From contig DAOVTG010000020.1 of assembly GCA_030633185.1 (NCBI GenBank), forward strand, positions 1 to 18,915: DNA of 18,915 nucleotides, given 5' to 3'. This document shows, one piece after another, positions 7,482 through 14,445 of the stretch. The translations under genes and the position numbers were made by a program. Numbering within the stretch: the first letter of the stretch is position 1; each line of letters begins with the position of its first letter. The stretch is from Deltaproteobacteria bacterium. Lineage in GTDB: Bacteria > Desulfobacterota > Anaeroferrophillalia > Anaeroferrophillales > Tharpellaceae. The notes below the pieces were generated by a model. It ran no database searches. It was given only the letters and a program-made list of their open reading frames with translations, and had not been told where the DNA came from.

Positions 7482-8102
7482 ATGCAAAAAAACTACACTA
7501 CCATATTCCTGCTGCGGCATGGCGAAACCGTCAACACGCTTGATGGCCCTTTACGCTATAACGGCCACTTCGATGTGGATATCACGCCTAAAGCCCTAGC
7601 CCAAATGGCTCAACGCGGTCGCGAACTCTCTCGTTTCAACATCTCTACCGTGTACGCCAGCGACCTTACTCGTTGCCGTCTGGGGGGAGAAATTATCGCC
7701 GAGGAAATTGGCTGCCCTCTAATCTTGAAAGAAAATCTTCGTGAGATGAAGATGGGCGATTGGGAAGGCCTGACCCTGGCCGAGGTTGAGGAACGCTTTC
7801 CTGAACAGGTGAAGAAGAAATTTGCTGATTTTCACAACTACCGAATCCCCGGCAGTGAAACCATCAAAGAGGTCGAAGCCCGGATTTATCCTGAATTTGA
7901 CGATCTCATTTCACAACATCGCCATGAAACCATCGTTATCGTCGCTCATGGTGGAGTTAACCTACTCCTGTTGACCCGGGCTCTGGGCCTGCCAAGCCAG
8001 GATATTTTTACATTAAATCAGGACTTTGGCTGCATCAACCAGCTCCAGATCGGGGATGATTTCACCAAAGTTGTTATGATGAATAGCTCCGGACTCCATT
8101 AA
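7482..8102 (+). CDS. cobC: Histidine phosphatase family protein, likely alpha-ribazole phosphatase
   Basis: The 206-residue protein has the phosphohistidine motif LLRHGET (His13), the second-half motif IVAHGGVN, and the acidic-residue region LREMKMGDWEG. This is the histidine phosphatase (phosphoglycerate mutase) fold. Members beside cobU and cobS usually dephosphorylate alpha-ribazole-5'-phosphate or adenosylcobalamin-5'-phosphate. The fold is seen directly; the substrate is inferred from the neighbours. It begins 15 bases after cobS and ends 4 bases before rlpA, so the genes are probably cotranscribed. Confidence 0.85.
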   Translation: MQKNYTTIFLLRHGETVNTLDGPLRYNGHFDVDITPKALAQMAQRGRELSRFNISTVYASDLTRCRLGGEIIAEEIGCPLILKENLREMKMGDWEGLTLAEVEERFPEQVKKKFADFHNYRIPGSETIKEVEARIYPEFDDLISQHRHETIVIVAHGGVNLLLLTRALGLPSQDIFTLNQDFGCINQLQIGDDFTKVVMMNSSGLH

Positions 8103-8106
8103 CAAT

Positions 8107-8832
8107 ATGAAAAAATTCTTTCACACACCCCAAACCGGCCCCAAAAGCAAATGGCCTTTAATTCTCCTATTTACCCTCTTTTTACCATTTTTCTTATTAA
8201 CTGCCTGCTCCACCAAAGCACCGGTTAAAACCGAAACTACGCCCCTCACCATAGGCCAGGAGGACGCCGGCCCACAAAAGTTCGAACTTGGTTTTTACGA
8301 GCAGGGCATCGCTTCCTGGTATGGCCACCCTTTTCACGGCAGTGCCACCGCCAGTGGTGAAATTTATGATATGCACATCCTCACAGCCGCCCACAAGAAA
8401 CTCCCACTGGGAAGCAAAGTGCTGGTAACCAACCTGGAAAACAATCACCAGATTGAAGTGCTTATCAACGATCGCGGTCCTTTTATCAAAAACCGCATTA
8501 TCGACATCTCACTGGCCGGAGCCCGTCGGCTGGAGATGGAAAAAAACGGCACTGCCATGGTTCGCCTCGATATCACGGAACTGCCTGAGAGGATCTCCAA
8601 CTCTTCGAAAAACCCTTTTGCAATCCAGTTCGGCGCTTTCAATAGTCACACCCAGGCTCTAGCCCTCAAGAAAAAACTGGCCCAAAGAAACAGCAAGGTC
8701 TTTATTGAAAAAATCACTCGCGATGATAAATCTTTATATAGAGTTCGGCTCGGCTGGTTCCCAAGTAAGAATGCCGCCCGTAGCGAAGCTCGGCGACTGG
8801 GGCAAAAAGAGGCCCACATTTTTCGCCGCTAA
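8107..8832 (+). CDS. rlpA: RlpA-type septal ring lytic transglycosylase lipoprotein with SPOR domain
   Basis: The 241-residue protein has a lipoprotein signal peptide with lipobox LLTAC (lipidated Cys34). Next is a double-psi beta-barrel domain at about 62-155 (GIASWYGHPFHGSATASG, then INDRGPF and IIDISLAGARRL). A C-terminal SPOR domain occupies about 168-241 (AIQFGAFNS, then YRVRLGWF). RlpA proteins act at the division septum: SPOR binds denuded glycan strands and the barrel cleaves them. The gene sits 4 bases after cobC in the middle of the cobalamin cluster, although no functional link is known. Confidence 0.92.
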   Translation: MKKFFHTPQTGPKSKWPLILLFTLFLPFFLLTACSTKAPVKTETTPLTIGQEDAGPQKFELGFYEQGIASWYGHPFHGSATASGEIYDMHILTAAHKKLPLGSKVLVTNLENNHQIEVLINDRGPFIKNRIIDISLAGARRLEMEKNGTAMVRLDITELPERISNSSKNPFAIQFGAFNSHTQALALKKKLAQRNSKVFIEKITRDDKSLYRVRLGWFPSKNAARSEARRLGQKEAHIFRR

Positions 8833-8837
8833 GGGTT

Positions 8838-8990
8838 TGATGAACTCGTAAAAAGTCATGGGATGGCTAAGTAAAAATTTCGATATACAAGGAGTAGTGG
8901 TTTTTCAGGCGCGAGACCATACATATAGTATGTCTAGTGTCTGAAAAACCGATACGACGCAGTAGATCGGACTTTTTACGACGCCATCAG
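8838..8990. repeat. Complete palindromic element of the TCGTAAAAAGTC family
   Basis: The left end at 8838-8857 (TGATGAACTCGTAAAAAGTC) and right end at 8971-8989 are imperfect inverted repeats. The right end in complement reads TGATGGCGTCGTAAAAAGTC. Between them lies a nested hairpin at 8899-8950: GGTTTTTCAG pairs with CTGAAAAACC, and an inner CATAC-ATATA-GTATG lies at 8918-8932. The unit is about 153 bp, non-coding, and sits between rlpA and cobT. Related ends occur at 5918, 6618 and 11172, making this a dispersed MITE-like family in this genome. Confidence 0.8.
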
Positions 8991-9032
8991 GGTTTGCAGG
9001 AAAACAACCTAAATTACAATGAGATGATAAAC

Positions 9033-10196
9033 ATGCAAAAACCTACCATAATCAAAGTTCACGAACCAAATCATAACAAAAATTTTCTCGACGAGTGCCT
9101 TAAGGCTCCACCTCTATTCACCTGCACCATTGCCTCAACCGAAACGGCTTTGATCCCCGGTGTTTCGGCCGCCGGAGCCAGCCCTGAGTTAATCCCCTAT
9201 ACGGCCGCCGCCGATGTCGAAGCCATTATTCATGGCCAGGCTCTCTGTTTGGGCAAAATCCCGGAGAATCCGCTGGGACCGCCATCCCCAGTGATTATCA
9301 CGATGGCAGCGCTGAAAAGACTCAACGCCCCTTTTATCGTCGTTGACGCTGGCAACGCCATAACGCCTAAAGTACCGATGCTGGTTGCCGGACGGACGCC
9401 GGGCCTCTCCTTAGTCGAACCGGTTGCCGTCGCCAATGTGGCTGAGCTTTTTATGCAGGGAATTATTATCGGTCAACAACTCGCTTTATGCGGACACACT
9501 TTGATTCTCGGAGAGAGTGTTCCCGGCGGCACGACGACGGCGATGGCGGTCATGGAAGCATTGGGCATGGCCGCTTTAGGAAAAATCAGCGGCAGTATGC
9601 CGGGCAACAATCAATCCCTGAAACAGGAACTCGTCTGCCGGGCTATGACGGAAAAAAATCTTTCTCAAGGCTCATGCCTTGAGCATCCTCTAGAAGCGGT
9701 TCGCCTCCTTGGTGACCCCATGCAGGTGGTGCAAGCCGGTATCGCCATGAGTGCCAGCCATAAAATAAAGGTTATTCTGGGAGGCGGTACCCAAATGATT
9801 GCGGTCGCCGCCCTGATTGGGGCCTTGCTCAAAAGTAAATGGTCATCCCCTGATTTCGCGCAACCGGCTCTCAAGCGCCTGCTCCCTGGAGCGCTTAATA
9901 CCCAGCCTGAAAATATCGCAATCGCAACAACGGCTTGGGTTTCGGAAGATCAATCCGCCGACCTGCGCAGCCTTATGCAGCAGTTGCCGGTAGCTATGCC
10001 GCTTTACGCCGCAGGTCTCGATTTCTCCACCTCTCGCCATAAAAATTTAAGCCTTTATGAAGAGGGTTATGTCAAAGAGGGGGTCGGAGCCGGAGCTCTG
10101 GCCCTGGCCGTAATGCTCTACCACAATCTCGACAACTCAAGCTTTCTTCCGGAAATCGAGAAAGTCTACGAAGATATCTATCTTTCAGAGAATTAG
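9033..10196 (+). CDS. cobT: Nicotinate mononucleotide-dependent phosphoribosyltransferase, CobT of TIGR00303 type
   Basis: The product would make alpha-ribazole phosphate from nicotinate mononucleotide and dimethylbenzimidazole or another base, supplying the lower ligand for CobS. Recognisable blocks are TETALIPGVSAAGASPELIP, then TAAADVEAIIHG, LILGESVPGGTTTAMAV and GGGTQMIAVAAL. They match the CobT-like family found mainly in archaea and cyanobacteria rather than Salmonella-type CobT. The frame is open back to 8937, but that part lies in the repeat element. ATG choices are 9024 and 9033; 9033 was taken because a GAG lies nine bases before it. This gives 387 residues. The family's biochemical role is less firmly proven than that of classical CobT. 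Confidence 0.82.
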   Translation: MQKPTIIKVHEPNHNKNFLDECLKAPPLFTCTIASTETALIPGVSAAGASPELIPYTAAADVEAIIHGQALCLGKIPENPLGPPSPVIITMAALKRLNAPFIVVDAGNAITPKVPMLVAGRTPGLSLVEPVAVANVAELFMQGIIIGQQLALCGHTLILGESVPGGTTTAMAVMEALGMAALGKISGSMPGNNQSLKQELVCRAMTEKNLSQGSCLEHPLEAVRLLGDPMQVVQAGIAMSASHKIKVILGGGTQMIAVAALIGALLKSKWSSPDFAQPALKRLLPGALNTQPENIAIATTAWVSEDQSADLRSLMQQLPVAMPLYAAGLDFSTSRHKNLSLYEEGYVKEGVGAGALALAVMLYHNLDNSSFLPEIEKVYEDIYLSEN

Positions 10197-10219
10197 TCTC
10201 CAGAGGAACACTTAATACG

Positions 10220-11167
10220 ATGGACATCATCAGCTACCTCTCCACACCTCCACTACAGAGCGCCGGGAGTATCGTCTTCGGGCTGGCTCTGGCTCTGCTC
10301 TTGGGAAGCTCTCTTTTAGCTTTTGTCAGCGAGCTCAAGCATAACCCCAATGCCGGCAGCCAATTCCCGGTCATGAGTCACAATATTACTAGGGCGACCT
10401 TAATCTGGATTGTTTTTTTCGGCCTTTCGGGCGGGGTAACGGTTTTTCTGCCGCATTTTTCCACCATCATGGGAAGAAACCCACTTTTGATTGCCGGTTT
10501 AAGCAGCGCTGCGGCACTTTTTTCCTTTTTGGTCTATCATTTCAGCGCCAAAATTATTAAGCAGAAATCCCTTCATGCCACGCTCGCCTTGATTGCTGTC
10601 GGCAGCGCTCTCGGAGCCGCCGTTTTCTGGTATCTACCCCAAACCTATACGGCCTGGTTACAAAGCCAAGACCGCCTGACAACCTCCGAAGAGCTCCTTT
10701 TCTGGTGGTTGGGACGCGATGAAATTGCCTGTTTTCTTCATTTTTTATTAAATTCTATTGGCATCGCCGCGCTTTTTTTCATGCTCGCCAATGCGGCGGA
10801 GAAAGAGAAAAAACGCAAACAGTCAAGAGATTACTATTTTCAAGCGGCTGGCTATGCCGGACGCTGGCTCTTAGCGGCTGTAACCTTGCAAATCCTGCCG
10901 CTGGGCTGGCTCTTCTACAACCTGTCAGCCGTCACTCCGGGCCAGCTTTTCAGCAGTCCCGGGGTTTACTGGTTTGGCGGCATCCTGGCAACCGCTCTTT
11001 TGGGCTGGTTGCTGCTGATTAAAATAACCAAAGATGGCTTGGTAAACCGCCGGGCGACCATGATCATCACCCTCTTTTTCATTATCAGCCTGAGCCTATT
11101 TCACTTCGGCCCCTTAAGATCGGTAACTTCTACAGCAACACCTGCCGGCCAAAGCCAGACAAAGTAA
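10220..11167 (+). CDS. Eight-helix membrane protein of unknown function, cotranscribed with cobT
   Basis: I do not recognise a family. The 315-residue protein has about eight membrane helices, at roughly 16-37, 56-77, 88-108, 118-139, 168-192, 214-233, 246-268 and 278-298. A Lys/Arg-rich cytoplasmic loop (EKEKKRKQSR) lies at about 195-203. Histidines fall in or next to helices at 119, 174 and 295, which leaves haem or metal binding possible but unproven. AGAGGA precedes the ATG, and the gene starts 23 bases after cobT, suggesting one transcript. A role in cobalamin or base transport is conceivable from position only. A cytochrome-like membrane subunit is an alternative. Confidence 0.8.
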   Translation: MDIISYLSTPPLQSAGSIVFGLALALLLGSSLLAFVSELKHNPNAGSQFPVMSHNITRATLIWIVFFGLSGGVTVFLPHFSTIMGRNPLLIAGLSSAAALFSFLVYHFSAKIIKQKSLHATLALIAVGSALGAAVFWYLPQTYTAWLQSQDRLTTSEELLFWWLGRDEIACFLHFLLNSIGIAALFFMLANAAEKEKKRKQSRDYYFQAAGYAGRWLLAAVTLQILPLGWLFYNLSAVTPGQLFSSPGVYWFGGILATALLGWLLLIKITKDGLVNRRATMIITLFFIISLSLFHFGPLRSVTSTATPAGQSQTK

Positions 11168-11171
11168 AGGC

Positions 11172-11191
11172 TGATGGCGTCGTAAAAATTC
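11172..11191 (+). repeat. Solo end of the TCGTAAAAAGTC repeat family
   Basis: TGATGGCGTCGTAAAAATTC matches the complement of the right end of the 8838-8990 element at 19 of 20 positions. It lies just after the membrane-protein stop codon. No closing end was found before the next gene. Confidence 0.6.
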
Positions 11192-11261
11192 ACAAAAGTA
11201 AAAAAACCGCTAAAGTTTTCTTCATTAACCGTCGATTAGCTTAAGGTTAAGGGAGTTGAGC

Positions 11262-11990
11262 ATGAATGTAAGCGCCAGCCAGAGCACTGCTGCCAATTAC
11301 TACAGCATGGCAGCCATGACCAGAGAGGGGAATGCAGACCCTCGTCAATCCGGAATCGCCCCTGAAAACTCGACCGCAAACAAAGAAGCCGAAGAAACCG
11401 GCGCTGCTTCTAAAACCGTAAAAGAAAACAGCAACGCTCTCAAAGGGCCGCTGGATGAATTGAGCGCCGACGAACAGCGCCAAGTCGATCAACTGAAAAG
11501 AAGGGATGCCGAGGTCAAGGCCCACGAACGCGCCCACATCGCCGCCGGAGGGCCCTATGTCAGCGGCGGTGCCAGTTACGAATATGAGAGAGGCCCCGAC
11601 AACCAGAACTATGCGGTCGGCGGTGAAGTCAGCATTGATATCTCGGCGGAAAACACCCCTGAAGCCACTATCCGCAAAATGCAGATTGTCAAACGGGCGG
11701 CCCTGGCCCCAAGAGACCCTTCCGGTCAAGATCGCTCCGTAGCCGCCCAAGCCGCCCAAACTGAAGCCCGGGCTCGAATTGAGTTACAGAAAGAGCGCAG
11801 TACCGAAAACGATGAAAAAGATGAAAAAGATGAAAAAGATGAAAAGATCTCCGGCCAAAAAGATACAGCCAATACAAACGCAGATAATCGACTTACCCAA
11901 CAAGCCACTGCGGCCTATCAGCAGACTGAATTTACAACCAACCCATTAACTGCAGCTCCAAACCATCCCGACTTCAGCGCTTTGGCCTGA
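11262..11990 (+). CDS. SprA-related protein with HExxH putative metalloprotease motif
   Basis: The 242-residue protein carries HERAHIAAGG at residues 88-97, an HExxH zinc-site motif. It is followed by YVSGGASYEYERGPDNQNYAVGG split across 99-121, and then VSIDISAENTPEATIRKMQIV. This pattern is that of SprA-related proteins annotated as a putative metalloprotease catalytic domain. The N-terminus is Ala/Ser/Glu-rich with no signal peptide, and the C-terminus is polar and probably disordered. A ninefold-base repeat at 11811-11846 encodes four DEK units. The start at 11262 was preferred over an upstream TTG because GGGAG lies six bases before it. Substrate and cellular role are unknown. Confidence 0.8.
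   Translation: MNVSASQSTAANYYSMAAMTREGNADPRQSGIAPENSTANKEAEETGAASKTVKENSNALKGPLDELSADEQRQVDQLKRRDAEVKAHERAHIAAGGPYVSGGASYEYERGPDNQNYAVGGEVSIDISAENTPEATIRKMQIVKRAALAPRDPSGQDRSVAAQAAQTEARARIELQKERSTENDEKDEKDEKDEKISGQKDTANTNADNRLTQQATAAYQQTEFTTNPLTAAPNHPDFSALA
11811..11846 (+). repeat. Four tandem 9-bp units coding for DEK
   Basis: GATGAAAAA is repeated perfectly at 11811, 11820 and 11829, with a fourth copy at 11838 ending in AAG. It encodes an acidic/basic (Asp-Glu-Lys)4 tract within the SprA-related protein and is prone to slippage by whole codons. Confidence 0.9.
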
Positions 11991-12128
11991 TAACACCGCC
12001 ACCCAAAAGTCCTCAACGCAAACCCACCAGATCAGCAACCATGTAAACATCCGCCAATTGACAGTTGCATTCAAGCAAGGCTTTATGTTAAAATTCGAAC
12101 CCCTGAAACCTTAAATTCACGAGAACTA

Positions 12129-13325
12129 ATGACATCATCATCACCACAACTTAATGAAAAACCCTCTCTGCCTGATACCGTGTGCCATATCTCAATCATG
12201 GACAAGGATATCTATCTGGTTGGCACGGCTCACGTTTCTCAAAAAAGTGTCACCGAAGTAATAGAGACTATCCAGGCCCTGAAACCGGATACGGTTGCCA
12301 TCGAACTCTGCCCTCCCCGTCACCAGGCCATGACCCGGCGGGAACATTGGGAACAGATGGATATCGTCAAGGTTATTAAAGAGAAAAAAGCTATTTTTCT
12401 CCTGACCCAACTTATCTTAAGCTCCTTTTATCGACGCCTCGGCAAACAACTCGGGGTTCAGCCGGGAGCCGAGATGATGGCCGGTATTACCGAAGCCGAG
12501 GCCATCGGTGCCGAGCTGGTACTGGCCGACCGGCCCATCGACATCACCTTGAAACGGGTCTGGGGTTTTCTCGGCTGGTGGCAGAAGATGAAGATGATTT
12601 TCCATCTTTTGGCTGGAGTCCTTTTCTCTGAGGAGATCGACAAGGAGATGATCGAAGAGATGCTTGAAAAAGATCAACTTGAAACTCTGCTGACTGAATT
12701 TACCGCCGGTTTTCCTGAAGTAAAACGCCGCCTGATTGATGAAAGAGATATCTTTTTGGCCCAAAAGCTCAGGCAGGCACCCGGCAAATGTATCGTCGGA
12801 GTTGTTGGTGCCGGCCATGTTAAAGGCATTGTCAAAGAGATCGAAATAGAGACACCACTTGACCCGATCCTCGAGCTGCCCCCCAAATCATCCTGGCTCA
12901 ATGTTATCAAATGGGGTATTCCCGCTCTGATTATCTCTATGATTATTGCCGGTTTTTTCGTGGGTGGCGGACAACATACACTGGAATCGATCTACATCTG
13001 GTTGCTCGTCAATGGTATTCTGGCAGCCATTGGCGCGGCCGTGGCCTGCGGCCACCCACTGACCATTCTTTCAGCTTTCCTGGCGGCCCCGCTGACCAGC
13101 CTCAACCCGATGGTGGCGGCCGGTTTTGTCTCCGGCCTGGTTCAGGCCTGGATTAAGAAACCAACCGTCGGCGATCTCGAAGCGCTGCCGGTTGCCATCA
13201 CTACGATTAAAGGTTTCTGGCATAATCCGGTAAGCCGCATTCTGCTGGTCGTCGCCCTCTCCAATCTCGGCAGTGCAATCGGCACCTTTGTCTCCGGCAG
13301 CTGGATTGCAGCCCGTCTTTTTTAG
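12129..13325 (+). CDS. TraB/PrgY (GumN-like) family membrane protein
   Basis: The 398-residue protein begins with a TraB domain. It has the signature LVGTAHVSQKS at 30-40, AIELCPPRHQAM at 57-68, and GVVGAGHVKGI at 224-234. These His and Glu motifs are conserved in the family, which includes the enterococcal pheromone-shutdown proteins TraB and PrgY and is thought to be related to metalloproteases. The C-terminal third (about 262-398) has four or so hydrophobic segments anchoring it in the inner membrane. The function in Gram-negative bacteria is not established. A TTGACA at 12058-12063 upstream could be a -35 box, but no good -10 is spaced correctly. Confidence 0.87.
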   Translation: MTSSSPQLNEKPSLPDTVCHISIMDKDIYLVGTAHVSQKSVTEVIETIQALKPDTVAIELCPPRHQAMTRREHWEQMDIVKVIKEKKAIFLLTQLILSSFYRRLGKQLGVQPGAEMMAGITEAEAIGAELVLADRPIDITLKRVWGFLGWWQKMKMIFHLLAGVLFSEEIDKEMIEEMLEKDQLETLLTEFTAGFPEVKRRLIDERDIFLAQKLRQAPGKCIVGVVGAGHVKGIVKEIEIETPLDPILELPPKSSWLNVIKWGIPALIISMIIAGFFVGGGQHTLESIYIWLLVNGILAAIGAAVACGHPLTILSAFLAAPLTSLNPMVAAGFVSGLVQAWIKKPTVGDLEALPVAITTIKGFWHNPVSRILLVVALSNLGSAIGTFVSGSWIAARLF

Positions 13326-13338
13326 TGATTTGCAGGTT

Positions 13339-13366
13339 ATTTTCTTGTTTTTTTTAATAAGAAAAT
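13339..13366. other. AT-rich hairpin between the TraB-family gene and smpB
   Basis: ATTTTCTT at 13339-13346 pairs with AAGAAAAT at 13359-13366 across a T-rich 12-base loop. The stem is AT-only apart from one G-C pair, and no T-tract follows on the plus strand, so it is at best a weak terminator. Confidence 0.3.
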
Positions 13367-13417
13367 GTTCTGATGAGAGCACTTACTTGTGGGCAACGCC
13401 CGCGTTAGGTCAAAAAC

Positions 13418-13867
13418 ATGGCGCAAAAAATCATCTGCACCAACAAAAAAGCCCGCTTCAACTTCTCCCTGCTGGAAAAGTTTGAGGCCGGGATAGTCTT
13501 AGCCGGCACCGAAGTCAAAGCTTTGCGTGAAGGTCGCGGTAATATGAACGACTGCTACGCCCGCATCCACGACAACGAAATCTTTCTCGAGCATTTCCAT
13601 ATCAGCCCCTACTCGCACGGCAACATTCACAACCATGAACCCATGCGTCCTCGTAAACTCCTGCTCCACAAATATGAAATCAAACGCCTGATCGGCAAGG
13701 TCACAATGAAAGGCTTGACCCTGGTTCCGACCAAAGCCTATTTTTCCAGAGGCAAAGTCAAGGTTGAAATCGCCCTGGCCCAGGGCAAAAAACTCCATGA
13801 CAAACGCGAAGACTTAAAAAGCAAGGCCGTCAAAAGAGATGCTGAACGTGAGTTTAGCGAACGTTAA
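13418..13867 (+). CDS. smpB: SsrA-binding protein SmpB
   Basis: SmpB binds the tRNA-like end of tmRNA and delivers it to stalled ribosomes for trans-translation. The 149-residue protein has typical landmarks: the N-terminal KIICTNKKARFNF, GTEVKALREGRGN, RPRKLLLHKYEI and LTLVPTKAYFSRGKVKVEIAL. It ends in the basic tail GKKLHDKREDLKSK...KRDAEREF, which enters the mRNA channel. Length is normal. A TTAGG site precedes the ATG. It lies directly upstream of ssrA on the same strand, a common pairing. Confidence 0.97.
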   Translation: MAQKIICTNKKARFNFSLLEKFEAGIVLAGTEVKALREGRGNMNDCYARIHDNEIFLEHFHISPYSHGNIHNHEPMRPRKLLLHKYEIKRLIGKVTMKGLTLVPTKAYFSRGKVKVEIALAQGKKLHDKREDLKSKAVKRDAEREFSER

Positions 13868-13912
13868 ATTAACGACTACTTTCAATTAATTTGACGTAAC
13901 TTTTTTCCCAAC

Positions 13913-13941
13913 TTGCCAAATCGCATCAGAGTTGTTATATT
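13913..13941 (+). promoter_or_regulatory. Sigma70-type promoter for ssrA
   Basis: TTGCCA at 13913-13918 and TATATT at 13936-13941 have 17 bases between them. Transcription would begin near 13948, giving a 5' leader of about 45 bases that RNase P would remove to make the mature tmRNA end at 13993. Both boxes match consensus at 5 of 6 positions. Confidence 0.6.
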
Positions 13942-13992
13942 AGTAAACAGATGAAGCGCTGACAGATATCGGCTCGCAATCATTTTTACCAC

Positions 13993-14344
13993 GGGGGTGT
14001 CCTGGGTTCGACGGGAATACTAAATGTGGGGCTGCATGTGGAGCTTTCAGTTAACTCCTAAAACTGACTGAAACAAACATAGACGCCGATAATAGCGACT
14101 ACGCTCTGGCTGCATAGCCAGTGCCCGACCAGCTGACTTCCGCTAAGCAGGATCCGGGTATCATTTGAGTGGGATAGGATGGTGATTAGTTTCCGGTTAC
14201 CGTCCGAAATTAAATGGAAAATCGCCAACTTAAGATCCCGACCGGAGGAGCTTAAGACCCGGTTAAATTAAAATCCGCCTAAACATGTAGAGGCCCTTAC
14301 GTAAAGGTTTTCGGACGCGAGTTCGATTCTCGCCACCTCCACCA
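13993..14344 (+). ncRNA. ssrA: Transfer-messenger RNA (tmRNA)
   Basis: The 352-base RNA rescues stalled ribosomes with SmpB. Its 5' end GGGGGUG pairs with CACCUCC at 14334-14340 to form the acceptor stem (one G-U pair), followed by discriminator A and an encoded CCA at 14342-14344. The 5' TGGGTTCGACGGG and the 3' T-arm CGAGTTCGATTCTCG are typical. The tag reading frame GCC GAT AAT AGC GAC TAC GCT CTG GCT GCA TAG (14085-14117) encodes ADNSDYALAA, ending in the usual ALAA protease signal. The 3' end is the integration site of the island that follows. Confidence 0.97.
14311..14344 (+). other. Probable attachment site (attL) at the ssrA 3' end
   Basis: The tRNA-like 3' end of ssrA directly precedes a tyrosine recombinase gene, and base composition drops sharply after 14344. 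The 3' ends of ssrA are classic targets of such recombinases. The exact crossover length cannot be defined because the second copy was not found in the window; the T-arm-to-CCA part is the likely core. Confidence 0.6.
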
Positions 14345-14352
14345 CTATAATT

Positions 14353-14380
14353 CAAGTGTTTGAAATCATTTAAACACTTG
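14353..14380 (+). terminator. Hairpin just after ssrA
   Basis: CAAGTGTTT at 14353-14361 pairs exactly with AAACACTTG at 14372-14380 over a 10-base loop. No T-run follows, so it is a weak candidate. It may be island-borne, because integration would have moved the original ssrA terminator to the far end. Confidence 0.35.
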
Positions 14381-14387
14381 GTAAAAT

Positions 14388-14445
14388 AAAGTCTTCTCAT
14401 CAAAAAAGTGTCACAAATAGTGTCACAGGTGAGAGGACTTTTTTT
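14388..14445 (+). promoter_or_regulatory. Terminator-like stem-loop that buries the integrase ribosome binding site
   Basis: AAAGTCTTCTCA at 14388-14399 pairs with TGAGAGGACTTT at 14430-14441 (one G-U pair), followed by Ts up to 14445 and then the integrase ATG at 14446. The right arm contains the AGAGGA ribosome binding site. The 30-base loop contains AGTGTCAC twice. The structure could stop transcripts arriving from ssrA or block integrase translation on them. Confidence 0.55.

Noticed and set aside
12058..12089. Promoter for the TraB-family gene
   Set aside because: TTGACA is perfect, but the only decent -10 (TATGTT) is 20 bases away, too far for a confident call.
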